Shown one piece after another: positions 34,856-42,305 of a stretch of 42,802 nucleotides of DNA. Made by a program: the position numbers and the translations under genes. This DNA is from Acidobacteriota bacterium. Lineage in GTDB: Bacteria; Acidobacteriota; Terriglobia; Bryobacterales; Bryobacteraceae. Location of the stretch: positions 1-42,802 of the forward strand of contig JAJYCN010000007.1 of NCBI GenBank assembly GCA_021778335.1, written 5' to 3'. The notes under the pieces were generated by a model. The model saw nothing but the letters and a program-made list of their open reading frames with translations, did not search any database and was not told where the DNA came from. Numbering within the stretch: the stretch's first letter is position 1; every line of letters begins with the position of its first letter.

Positions 34856-35263
34856 GTGCCAAGGAAGACCAAAACGAAGCGCGCCACTCCGCCGCCGGCC
34901 ACGGCCCGGCGCCGCAAGACCAAGTTCCAAGCCGACCTCGCCCCAGCCGAAGACCGCGCCGTCCGCCTGCTCAAAGAGGAACTGCGGCTTGCGAGCAACA
35001 CGGACTTCCTCTCCGACGCCGTAGCACTGTTTCGTTGGGCCGCCTCGGAGCGCAAACTCGGAAACCGAATCGTCAGCGAGAGCGCGACCGGCGAACGCAA
35101 AGTCCTCGTGCTCCCGCGCCTGGAGCGCGTAGCGCCCGACCTCTCTCTCCCGCGTGTCCAACTCAAGTGGACGGCGCGCGAAGTGGAGAGCCTCGCCGAA
35201 CTCGCCACCACGACCGAACCCACGCCCCCGACCGCTGCCCTGATGCGCGCGATGCGCGACTGA
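34856..35263 (+). CDS. Ribbon-helix-helix-like protein, putative antitoxin
   Basis: 135 residues from GTG 34856, with GGAG 9 bases upstream. After a basic, Thr/Pro-rich head (1-25) comes FQADLAPAEDRAVRLLKEEL and SNTDFLSDAVALFRWAASERKLG, a helical pattern like ribbon-helix-helix regulators that act as antitoxins. The C-terminal half (GERKVLVLPRLERV, LKWTAREVESLAELA) may bind a partner. It is followed at once by the remains of a GNAT acetyltransferase, and RHH-GNAT pairs are a known toxin-antitoxin type (for example TacA-TacT). RHH assignment is by pattern, so moderate. Confidence 0.65.
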   Translation: MPRKTKTKRATPPPATARRRKTKFQADLAPAEDRAVRLLKEELRLASNTDFLSDAVALFRWAASERKLGNRIVSESATGERKVLVLPRLERVAPDLSLPRVQLKWTAREVESLAELATTTEPTPPTAALMRAMRD

Positions 35264-35308
35264 AAGGCCATCGCGATCCGCCGTCTCAATTAGCAGAGCA
35301 TCTGCATC

Positions 35309-35680
35309 GGCGTGACCTACGTCGCCGGCGGCTAGACCGCGCCCCGAGCCGTCCTCGGCTACATCACCCTCGCGACCGCAAGCGTCCCGCGCGAAGCTTT
35401 CACAAAGAAGTACGTACGCGGCCTGGCCCCCTATGATCCCTCGCTCGTTCTCCTGCTGAGCCTCGGCCACGCCCTGCTATCGGAAGCCTTCCGCATCACC
35501 CTTCGAGTCGCCAGCGTTGCGGGTTGCCGCTGCCTCGTCACCGACGCCTACCCCGATCGCATCGCCTGGAACGCAAAATACGGCTTCGTACCCATATCCG
35601 GCTCCGCCCCAAACGCCCCTCGGCGCATGTTCCTCGACATCCGGACTATCCAAGCAGCCATCGCCCGCGAAAGCCGCTAA
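35309..35680 (+). pseudogene. Broken GNAT acetyltransferase (toxin-like), nonsense plus deletion
   Basis: Reading in one frame gives GVTYVAGG, a TAG stop at 35333, then RAVLGYITLATASVPREAF, KKYVRGLAPYDPSLVLLL and later WNAKYGFVPI before TAA at 35680. These match GNAT toxins of the TacT style. Another in-frame TAG lies upstream at 35291. In intact relatives LLL leads into a conserved segment ending in the acetyl-CoA loop (R/Q-x-x-G-x-G); here it passes straight to SLGHALLSEAFR, so that loop is deleted. No start codon is available after the stop until the last codons. The gene is therefore dead, leaving the upstream RHH-like gene orphaned. Confidence 0.72.
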
Positions 35681-35731
35681 CCCCGGCAAAATCGGGTGTC
35701 CTCCGGCTCCTTGCTTCTCTGCTCCCAGCCC

Positions 35732-36970
35732 CTAATACAACACCCGCGTCCGTATCGTCCCCGGGACCTCGTCCAGCCGCCGCTTCAGCCCCATCGTTAC
35801 GTTCCCGTCCTCGGCCTCTATGTCGATCACGACATAACCGATCTTGGCGTCTGTCTGCAGGTACTGCCCGGCCACGTTGATCCGCTGTTCGGAGAAAATG
35901 GCGTTAATCTGGCCCAGCACGCCTGGCCGGTTCTGATGAATATGCAGCAGCCGGTGCTTGCCCGGATGCTCCGGCAGCGACACTTCGGGAAAATTCACCG
36001 CGAACAGCGTCGACCCGTTGTTGCTGTACTTCAGCAGCTTCGCCGAAACCTCCAGCCCGATGTTGTGCTGCGCCTCCTCCGTGCTTCCGCCGATATGCGG
36101 CGTCAGGATCACGTTGTCCATACCGCGCAGCACGCTCTGAAACTCGTCGCCGGCGCCCTTGGGCTCACTCGGGAACACGTCGATCGCCGCCCCGGATAGA
36201 TGCCCGGAATCGAGCGCTCCCTTGAGCGCGTCGATATCCACCACCGTCCCCCGCGCCGCGTTCAGAAACCGCGCGCCTTTCTTCATCTTGGCGAACTGCT
36301 CCACGCCCATCATCCGGAACGTCTGCGGCGTCTCCGGCACATGCAACGTCACGATATCGGAGGACTCGAGCAGCGCATCGAGCGACGGCATCGGCCGCGC
36401 GTTCCCTAGCGCCAGCTTCGCCTCGATGTCGTAGTAAATCACCTGCAGCCCCAGCGCCTCGGCCAGCACGCCCACCTGCGTCCCGATGTGCCCGTACCCG
36501 ACGATGCCCATCGTCTTGCCGCGCACTTCGTGCGAGCCGACCGCGGTCTTCACCCAACCACCGCGATGCGCCGCCGCGTTCCGCTCCGGAATCCCGCGCA
36601 TCAGCAGAATCGTCTCGGCCAGCACCAGTTCCGCCACGCTGCGGGTGTTGGAAAACGGAGCATTGAACACCGGCACCCCGCGCTCCCGCGCCGCCTCGAG
36701 ATCCACCTGGTTCGTCCCGATGCAGAAACACCCCACGGCCGTCAGCTTCGGCGCATGCTCGAACACCTTCGCGGTCAGATGCGTCGCCGACCGGATCCCG
36801 ATGAAATGCGCGTGGGCAACCGCCTCCAGCAGCCGCCCCTCGCCCAGCGACTTCGGATGATAGTCGATGTCCGTATATCCGTCGGCGCGAAACGTCTCCA
36901 CCGCGGCCGGATGAATGCCTTCCAAAAGCAGGATCTTGATTTTGCTCTTATCGAGCGAGTTCTTGGTCAT
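35732..36970 (-). CDS. serA: D-3-phosphoglycerate dehydrogenase with ACT domain
   Basis: 412 residues, the size and layout of E. coli SerA. First step of serine synthesis, NAD-dependent. Seen: IGIRSATHLT, NAD site MGIVGYGHIGTQVGVLAEAL near 155-175, NAARGTVVD with the catalytic Arg, ILTPHIGGSTEEAQHNIG with the catalytic His, and a C-terminal ACT domain (about 340-412, HIHQNRPGVLGQINAIFSEQ), the serine feedback site. It is monocistronic, converging on the dead GNAT gene. A perfect inverted repeat overlaps its start codon. Confidence 0.95.
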   Translation of the reverse strand: MTKNSLDKSKIKILLLEGIHPAAVETFRADGYTDIDYHPKSLGEGRLLEAVAHAHFIGIRSATHLTAKVFEHAPKLTAVGCFCIGTNQVDLEAARERGVPVFNAPFSNTRSVAELVLAETILLMRGIPERNAAAHRGGWVKTAVGSHEVRGKTMGIVGYGHIGTQVGVLAEALGLQVIYYDIEAKLALGNARPMPSLDALLESSDIVTLHVPETPQTFRMMGVEQFAKMKKGARFLNAARGTVVDIDALKGALDSGHLSGAAIDVFPSEPKGAGDEFQSVLRGMDNVILTPHIGGSTEEAQHNIGLEVSAKLLKYSNNGSTLFAVNFPEVSLPEHPGKHRLLHIHQNRPGVLGQINAIFSEQRINVAGQYLQTDAKIGYVVIDIEAEDGNVTMGLKRRLDEVPGTIRTRVLY

Positions 36971-36993
36971 GAAAACCTGGGGGAACTTTCATG
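36968..36993. promoter_or_regulatory. 7-bp inverted repeat spanning the serA start codon
   Basis: CATGAAA and TTTCATG frame a 12-base loop; the start codon of serA (36970-36968) lies in one arm. As RNA this could hide the start codon and weak ribosome site; as DNA it could be a repressor site. Only the symmetry is seen. Confidence 0.4.
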
Positions 36994-37046
36994 ATACCGG
37001 CCCCGCCGCATCCGCCCAAGCTCCGCTCCCCGTCTGGTTTACGAAT

Positions 37047-37075
37047 TTCTTAAACAACTAATGCAAACTTAGCAA
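37047..37075 (-). promoter_or_regulatory. Possible sigma-70-like promoter of serA
   Basis: On the minus strand TTGCTA (37075-37070) and TAAGAA (37052-37047) are 17 bases apart within an AT-rich stretch (about 37039-37085) that stands out from the GC-rich surroundings. Start of transcription would be near 37040, giving a leader of about 70 bases. Matches to consensus are partial. Confidence 0.3.
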
Positions 37076-37087
37076 ACGATCAGAATG

Positions 37088-38038
37088 TTAAACCTCTCCG
37101 GAACCACGGCCCGATGCTCGCCGCCGGCCAAACACGGCCTCCAGACCCGCCACCAGCTTCGCCCGGCTTTCCGCCGAAAGCTGATCGAGGTTCCGCCGCC
37201 GCCACTCGACGGCGGGCAACTTCGGCGCCGCGCCCACGCCCAACAACTCCCACTCCGGCTCGCCGCGCTCGAACGACACCAGAAACCGCCGGTGCTCAGC
37301 TGGCATCTGTTTCACCGCCACCTCGATCAACTCCTCCCGCGCCGCCTCCAGTTCCTCGATCCGCACCCGGGACCGCGTCATCCCCTCGAAGCCCCGGCGA
37401 AACTCCAACTCGATCGATTTCCGCTTCGGCGCCAGAATCTCCGCCATCGGCCGGTTATGGCTGATGAGATACACCGCGAACGCCCGCCGCAGATTCTCCG
37501 TGACCCCTTCGTTCGCCAGAAGTTCGCCAACGCCGAAAAGATCGCGCGGATGCTGCCTGTCAAGGGCCGCCACCATCTTCCCGGCATACAGATCGGCGAA
37601 CGAAACCACCCGCATCTCCGCGAACCCGAACGCGTCCTCTACGCCGGCCGAAACCGTCCGCAGTTCCGGCTCGTAGACACATCCCCGCAGGACTGGAGTG
37701 ACCTCCATCTTCACCTGCGCACTCGCTTCCCGCACGACAAGCCTGGTCACTACATTTTCCGGCTGAATCTTCGACGCCTCGATCCTCGCGCCCCGCATCG
37801 CCTTGCGGATACCTTGCCCGATCCGCTTCATCGCCGCGTCGATCGCCCGGAGCGACTCCTCGCGCGGCGCAACCGGCAGGTACGCAAGATCGATATCCAC
37901 CGAGAGCCGCGGCATGTCCCGAACAAACAAATTGATCGCCGTGCCGCCTTTCAGCGCGAAGCACTCCTCCCGCGCCACATACGGAAGCGTCCGCACCAGC
38001 AGCGTCACCTGCCGCCGGTAGCCCTCAGCCCACTCCAT
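37088..38038 (-). CDS. AbiEii-type nucleotidyltransferase toxin
   Basis: 316 residues. The nucleotidyltransferase core is plain: ALKGGTAINLFVRDMPRLSVDIDL in two parts, with Gly31-Gly32 and the catalytic Asp48 and Asp50, then a later SFADLYAGKMVAALDRQHPRDLFGV. These are the marks of AbiEii/AbiGii toxins of type IV toxin-antitoxin systems, which modify tRNA and can stop phage growth by abortive infection. It starts 14 bases inside the antitoxin gene (38025-38038), so translation is coupled. The C-terminus is basic (RRRASGRGS). Confidence 0.9.
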   Translation of the reverse strand: MEWAEGYRRQVTLLVRTLPYVAREECFALKGGTAINLFVRDMPRLSVDIDLAYLPVAPREESLRAIDAAMKRIGQGIRKAMRGARIEASKIQPENVVTRLVVREASAQVKMEVTPVLRGCVYEPELRTVSAGVEDAFGFAEMRVVSFADLYAGKMVAALDRQHPRDLFGVGELLANEGVTENLRRAFAVYLISHNRPMAEILAPKRKSIELEFRRGFEGMTRSRVRIEELEAAREELIEVAVKQMPAEHRRFLVSFERGEPEWELLGVGAAPKLPAVEWRRRNLDQLSAESRAKLVAGLEAVFGRRRASGRGSGEV

Positions 38039-38837
38039 CGAGATCCTTTGGAACGGTGATCCGGTAAACCCGATCCAACCGGCCCCCTCTGGCCAGCACG
38101 CGCTTGCCCGTGCCCAAGTCCGCCGCGCTCCGTTTCACACGCTTCCACCAGGCATGCTGGTGCCGGTCCGCGAAAAAATAAAAGAGGCGGTTCACCTTCA
38201 CGCTCCGGCACCGCTCCAGAAGGCGCTCCACCCGGCGGGGGCTCAGGCTCACCAGCCCCTCGAACAGTTTGTCTACCTGGTGGAAGCTCTCCCGCTTCGG
38301 AAGCTCGTCAAGTAATTCCAGAATCGCCCGCTCCGGCGACGACATCCGCAGTTGCCACTCCCACACGCCCCACGGCTGCGTCACAAAATCACCCGCCTCG
38401 GCCCTCCCACTTTTGAAGCGCAGCTTCCCCGCGCCGGCACCAAACAACCGGCCGTTGTTGTGATACACGAAGCGAGTCCTCACCGGCAAATCGTACAGCC
38501 AGCCGGGAGGCTTCTCCGGCCCATAAAGATGAACTTGGCTCCGCCGCTCGGTCAGGTAGTGCGAGAAGCCCTGTAACTCGAGCGCGGTGCGCCCTCCCAC
38601 CACAAGATCGGCGTCGAGCAGGGTCTGCAGCGAAACAACCGCCTCCCGCCAACTCACCGCCCCGCGCGGACGCCGGTACACACGCCTGGCCGGCTGCTCC
38701 AGCCACCCCGCCGTCACATACTGCCGGCGCAGCGACGTTGAGTAACCGTGCCGCCCCATCCACGCGGCGTCCACCAGCAGTCCTTCCGGCAACAGCCGCG
38801 CCAGCCGGTTTAACTTTCCCGGCTTTTGCTTAGCCAT
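38025..38837 (-). CDS. AbiEi-type antitoxin and repressor
   Basis: 270 residues. The N-terminal 60 residues form a winged-helix-like head (LLVDAAWMGRHGYSTSLRRQYVTAGWLEQPARRVYRRP in pieces), followed by the AbiEi central part VVGGRTALELQGFSHYL and SSPERAILELLDELPK. AbiEi antitoxins repress their own operon through the winged helix and counter AbiEii. It is the first gene of the pair; a TTAAC-rich AT stretch just upstream (38840-38865) is the likely operator region, but no clear repeat pair could be defined. Confidence 0.88.
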   Translation of the reverse strand: MAKQKPGKLNRLARLLPEGLLVDAAWMGRHGYSTSLRRQYVTAGWLEQPARRVYRRPRGAVSWREAVVSLQTLLDADLVVGGRTALELQGFSHYLTERRSQVHLYGPEKPPGWLYDLPVRTRFVYHNNGRLFGAGAGKLRFKSGRAEAGDFVTQPWGVWEWQLRMSSPERAILELLDELPKRESFHQVDKLFEGLVSLSPRRVERLLERCRSVKVNRLFYFFADRHQHAWWKRVKRSAADLGTGKRVLARGGRLDRVYRITVPKDLDGVG

Positions 38838-38907
38838 ACTAATGAAGTTAACAAATTCTCAAACCGATGCGCCCGCACCCGCCCTCCCACAGATCAGCCA
38901 ACCTGTT

Positions 38908-41649
38908 TTAGAAGTTCAATATCAAATCCACCCAGGCCCGCCGCGGCGCCCCCGGCGCGAAAAACGTCACGCTCTGCGCCGGAGCGCTTCCCGCGTAGGG
39001 ACCTTCGGCATAGGCCGGAAACGGCATCGTCTCGACCGTGCCCTGCGCCGTGTACGCCGTGTTCGCCAACTGAGCGGCCGTGTAGTAGCGCCGGTCGAAA
39101 AGGTTATCGATCTGAACGCCGAGCTGCAGCCGCCTGGTGAAATCATAGTGCGCGCGGAAATTCGTCACCGCATAGCCCGGCGAGACACCCGGCCCGAGAT
39201 AGTAGACGCCGTCCGGCTGATACGCATTGTTCTCGTTGCCCCGCGCGTACGAACTCGAAAGCGCGATCTCATCCAGGTCGAACGCCAGTTTCTTCGTCGC
39301 CTGATATACCAGCCACGCCTTTCCCGCGTGCTTCGGAATCAGCGGAATCCGGTCCCCCGGATGCACGTAGATGTTGCCGTTCAACCCGGGGTATCCCGCG
39401 AGCGCGCTGTCGCTGGTATTGTTCGCTTCTCCGTTCACCACCTCAGTGCTTTGGTACGTTGCCGACAGAAACGTGTAATCGAGGCCCCATGTCACACTCC
39501 CGATCCGTCCGCCCACATCCGCGTCGAATCCCTCGCGCAGCGTCTTGGCAAAGTTCTGAAAATATCCGGTCCCCAGCAGCACCGACGACACAAAGAGAAT
39601 GTCGTTGTGATTCTCGCCCCGGAACGCGCCGACGTTCCAGTTGAGATTCCGCGCGAGGGGAACTTCCGGCGTGCCGCGCACACCCACCTCCCACGAATCG
39701 TTCACCACCTGCCGCAACGGCGGATCGGAGGAAAACGCATTCGGCAAAGAACACGGGTTGGCCGGGTCCGCGCAGCCGAGTTCGATCGACGTCGGCGCCC
39801 GGCTGCCCTGCGAAAACCGCGCGTACGCGTTCACGCTCGCCACCGGACTCCACGTCAGACCAACCGCGGGATTGAACCGCTCGAACACGTAATCTCCGGT
39901 CAAGGATCCCGGCCCGGCCACCGGATTCAGGACATCGGTGTTGTTCACCGTGAACCGGTCAAAGCGGCCCGAAACGGTCAGATTCAGGTGTTGGGGAAGC
40001 GTCAGCGTGTCGCTGAAATACGGGCTCCAGTTCGGTGTCACGCCGCGCAGGTTTACGCGGGAGTCAATCCCGGTCGACCCATCCTGCCAAGCCGGGACAT
40101 TTTTCATCGTGTAGTTGGGACTGATATAGCCATACGCGGCGTTCTGCGTAAAATCGATGCTGCCGCGATCCCAAAGAAACCCGGCGCTGAACTGATTCCG
40201 TCCGAGCCGGGTATTGGCGACCCAGGTAACCTGACCCGAAAATCCAAAATCGTTCTGCACTTCTTTCGAATAGATCGTGAGTCCGTCGCAGGTCCCATCC
40301 GGATTGCCGAGTGAGATGGCTTCGGCAATGCACGCCCAGGACGGGAACGGCGTGTTCGTACTGTTCGCCCCGGAGGCCGGGAAACCTGTGTAGCCCGCCC
40401 CGCTGAGGATCGCCTGCTCGGCCGGCGTCGGCTGATAGATATCGTTGCCCAGAACGTTGTTATTGAAATTCGGATTGATGGCTTCCGTACGGATGTTCCG
40501 GAACCACGCATTGCCGGAGAAGGTCAACTGCTCGCTGAATGTGTGCTGCGCGATGAAATTGAACATCGGCGCGCGGTTCGCCGTGACGTCGCCCGGCGTG
40601 TAGGTGCTGGTGTAGTTCGCATCAAGCAGGCGATAATCCTGCAGCGCGTTGCCGAGCAGCGTGTTGTAGGCGTAGGCCGCCGTCAAGGCCAGGTCCGTTT
40701 TGTCGGTTCTCCAGCCCAGGCGCACAAACGCCTGCCGAACATCGGAGGGCGAATCGTACCGCCAGCCGGACTCATGGAATCCCGTTCCGGACAAAAACCA
40801 GTTGAACCCCGTCGCCTTGCCGCCGCCCCACGTTGCGTCCACCTCTTTTCGTCCGCTGCTTCCATAGAGCAGCGTCCCCGTGAATCCGGGATAACTCACT
40901 CCGTCCTTCGTCTGGACCGAGATCGCCCCGCCCAGCGTATTCAATCCGAACAACGGATCCGACCCCGGCACCAGCGACATTTCCGCGATGGCGTTCTTCG
41001 GAATCAGGTCCCAGGCGACGACGTCGCCAAACGGCTGGTTCTGCCGCACGCCATCCATATAAACCGAAATCCCTTCCGGCGTCCCGAGCAGCGGAGAGGC
41101 CGTGTACCCGCGGAAATTGATATCGGGCTGAAACGGGTTCCCCTGCATGTCGTTCACGTTGATGCCGTTCATCCGCCGGTTGAGAAAGCCGGAAAGATCG
41201 AGCGCGCCGCTCGACTGAATCTCGGCGGCGGTCGCTGTCTGGACGGGCGCGGCGATCTGTTCTTTCGTAAGATTCGCGCCGGCGAGCGGTGTCGTAGCCA
41301 CCACGTCGACGGTTGTCGACGTACTTTCGAGTTCCAACTTCACAACTTCGCTCACCCGCCCGCCGGACCGTACCGTGACGGAGAGCACCCTCGCCGTAAA
41401 GCCAGGCTTTGCAATTTCCAGCCGGTGGCGCCCGGCCGCGACGTTCGGAAAATCGTGATGGCCCCGCGGGTCCGTCTGAAAGGCTCGCCCGTCGAGTTTG
41501 CCGGAAGCCTGCATCGCGGCGCCGGTGGAATCCTGAACCGAAAGATGAATCTCGCCCGGCGGCTGTTGGCCGTGCACGATGACGGCTAAGGCGGCAAGGA
41601 GAACGAGGGCCATGGGCCGGAGGCCAAGCGGCCTTCGCGCAGAGTCCAT
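38908..41649 (-). CDS. TonB-dependent outer-membrane receptor with N-terminal carboxypeptidase-like domain
   Basis: 913 residues with a signal peptide (LRPMALVLLAALAVIVHG, cleaved near 27). A carboxypeptidase regulatory-like domain lies at about 33-110 (DSTGAAMQASGKLDGR, AGRHRLEIAKPGF). The plug is at about 130-250 (FRGYTASPLLGTPEGISVYMDGVRQNQPFGD in parts, GLNTLGGAISVQTKDG) and is followed by a long beta-barrel ending in Phe, the outer-membrane assembly signal. Such receptors import siderophores, glycans or other large ligands using TonB energy. A TonB box could not be placed with confidence. Divergent from the ECF sigma/anti-sigma pair, which may control it. Confidence 0.92.
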   Translation of the reverse strand: MDSARRPLGLRPMALVLLAALAVIVHGQQPPGEIHLSVQDSTGAAMQASGKLDGRAFQTDPRGHHDFPNVAAGRHRLEIAKPGFTARVLSVTVRSGGRVSEVVKLELESTSTTVDVVATTPLAGANLTKEQIAAPVQTATAAEIQSSGALDLSGFLNRRMNGINVNDMQGNPFQPDINFRGYTASPLLGTPEGISVYMDGVRQNQPFGDVVAWDLIPKNAIAEMSLVPGSDPLFGLNTLGGAISVQTKDGVSYPGFTGTLLYGSSGRKEVDATWGGGKATGFNWFLSGTGFHESGWRYDSPSDVRQAFVRLGWRTDKTDLALTAAYAYNTLLGNALQDYRLLDANYTSTYTPGDVTANRAPMFNFIAQHTFSEQLTFSGNAWFRNIRTEAINPNFNNNVLGNDIYQPTPAEQAILSGAGYTGFPASGANSTNTPFPSWACIAEAISLGNPDGTCDGLTIYSKEVQNDFGFSGQVTWVANTRLGRNQFSAGFLWDRGSIDFTQNAAYGYISPNYTMKNVPAWQDGSTGIDSRVNLRGVTPNWSPYFSDTLTLPQHLNLTVSGRFDRFTVNNTDVLNPVAGPGSLTGDYVFERFNPAVGLTWSPVASVNAYARFSQGSRAPTSIELGCADPANPCSLPNAFSSDPPLRQVVNDSWEVGVRGTPEVPLARNLNWNVGAFRGENHNDILFVSSVLLGTGYFQNFAKTLREGFDADVGGRIGSVTWGLDYTFLSATYQSTEVVNGEANNTSDSALAGYPGLNGNIYVHPGDRIPLIPKHAGKAWLVYQATKKLAFDLDEIALSSSYARGNENNAYQPDGVYYLGPGVSPGYAVTNFRAHYDFTRRLQLGVQIDNLFDRRYYTAAQLANTAYTAQGTVETMPFPAYAEGPYAGSAPAQSVTFFAPGAPRRAWVDLILNF

Positions 41650-41720
41650 ATTTCTAAATTCCGCGCCGGGCTTTGTTGTTCAGCCTTTTTTGAACGACCG
41701 AGTCGGCCGGCCCTTGCAGG

Positions 41721-41726
41721 TACAAT
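41721..41726 (+). promoter_or_regulatory. Possible -10 box of the ECF sigma gene
   Basis: TACAAT differs from the sigma-70 -10 consensus by one base and lies 22 bases ahead of ATG 41749. Upstream, GTTCA and TGAAC arms (41678-41682, 41691-41695) form a short inverted repeat in the 99-base divergent region shared with the TonB receptor. No good -35 was seen. Confidence 0.35.
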
Positions 41727-41748
41727 TGGACGTTTGAATCGGACCGCC

Positions 41749-42303
41749 ATGACATCATCGCTTGCGGCCTCCGCCGTTCTCAGCCGGCGGCAGGAGGTTC
41801 CGTCCCTTGAGGATGAGGTAGTGAGCCTGTTCGATCAGTTCCGCGATCGTCTCCTGGGCTACCTGCTGGCGCTCGGGCTCGACGTTCACGACGGCGAAGA
41901 AGTGATTCAGGAAGTCTTCCTGGCGCTGTTCCAACACCTCGAGCGGGGCAAGTGCCGCCGAAATCTCCGAAGCTGGCTGTTCCGTGTCACTCACAACCTC
42001 GGGTTGAAGCAGCGCAACCGGAAATCCCGCCGGTTGCAACTGATAGCTCACCCCACCGCCGCACTGGCGGATTTGCACATCGATCCGAGCCCGAATCCGG
42101 AACAGCGTCTGCTCGACAAACACCACCATCGGCGCCTCCGAGCCGTCTTCCAGGCGCTCCCCGAAAAGGACCGCTTGTGCCTTTCTCTGCGGGCCGAAGG
42201 CCTGCGATACCGGGAGATCGGCGAGGTTCTGGGGATCTCCCTGGGCGCCGTCTCCCTCATATTGACTCGCTCCGTTGCACGTCTCAGCCGTGTGGATCGG
42301 TAA
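41749..42303 (+). CDS. ECF-type RNA polymerase sigma factor
   Basis: 184 residues from ATG 41749; a TTG at 41734 would add five. Region sigma-2 at about 25-95 (FDQFRDRLLGYLLALGLDVHDGEEVIQEVFLAL in pieces, then LRSWLFRVTHNLGLKQRN) and region sigma-4 at about 125-180 (LPEKDRLCLSLRAEGLRYREIGEVLGISLGAVSLILTRSV in pieces) form a complete sigma-70 family member of extracytoplasmic-function type. The linker is longer than usual and ends in a poly-His patch. Followed 2 bases later by an anti-sigma factor that should hold it inactive. Confidence 0.92.
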   Translation: MTSSLAASAVLSRRQEVPSLEDEVVSLFDQFRDRLLGYLLALGLDVHDGEEVIQEVFLALFQHLERGKCRRNLRSWLFRVTHNLGLKQRNRKSRRLQLIAHPTAALADLHIDPSPNPEQRLLDKHHHRRLRAVFQALPEKDRLCLSLRAEGLRYREIGEVLGISLGAVSLILTRSVARLSRVDR

Positions 42304-42305
42304 CT

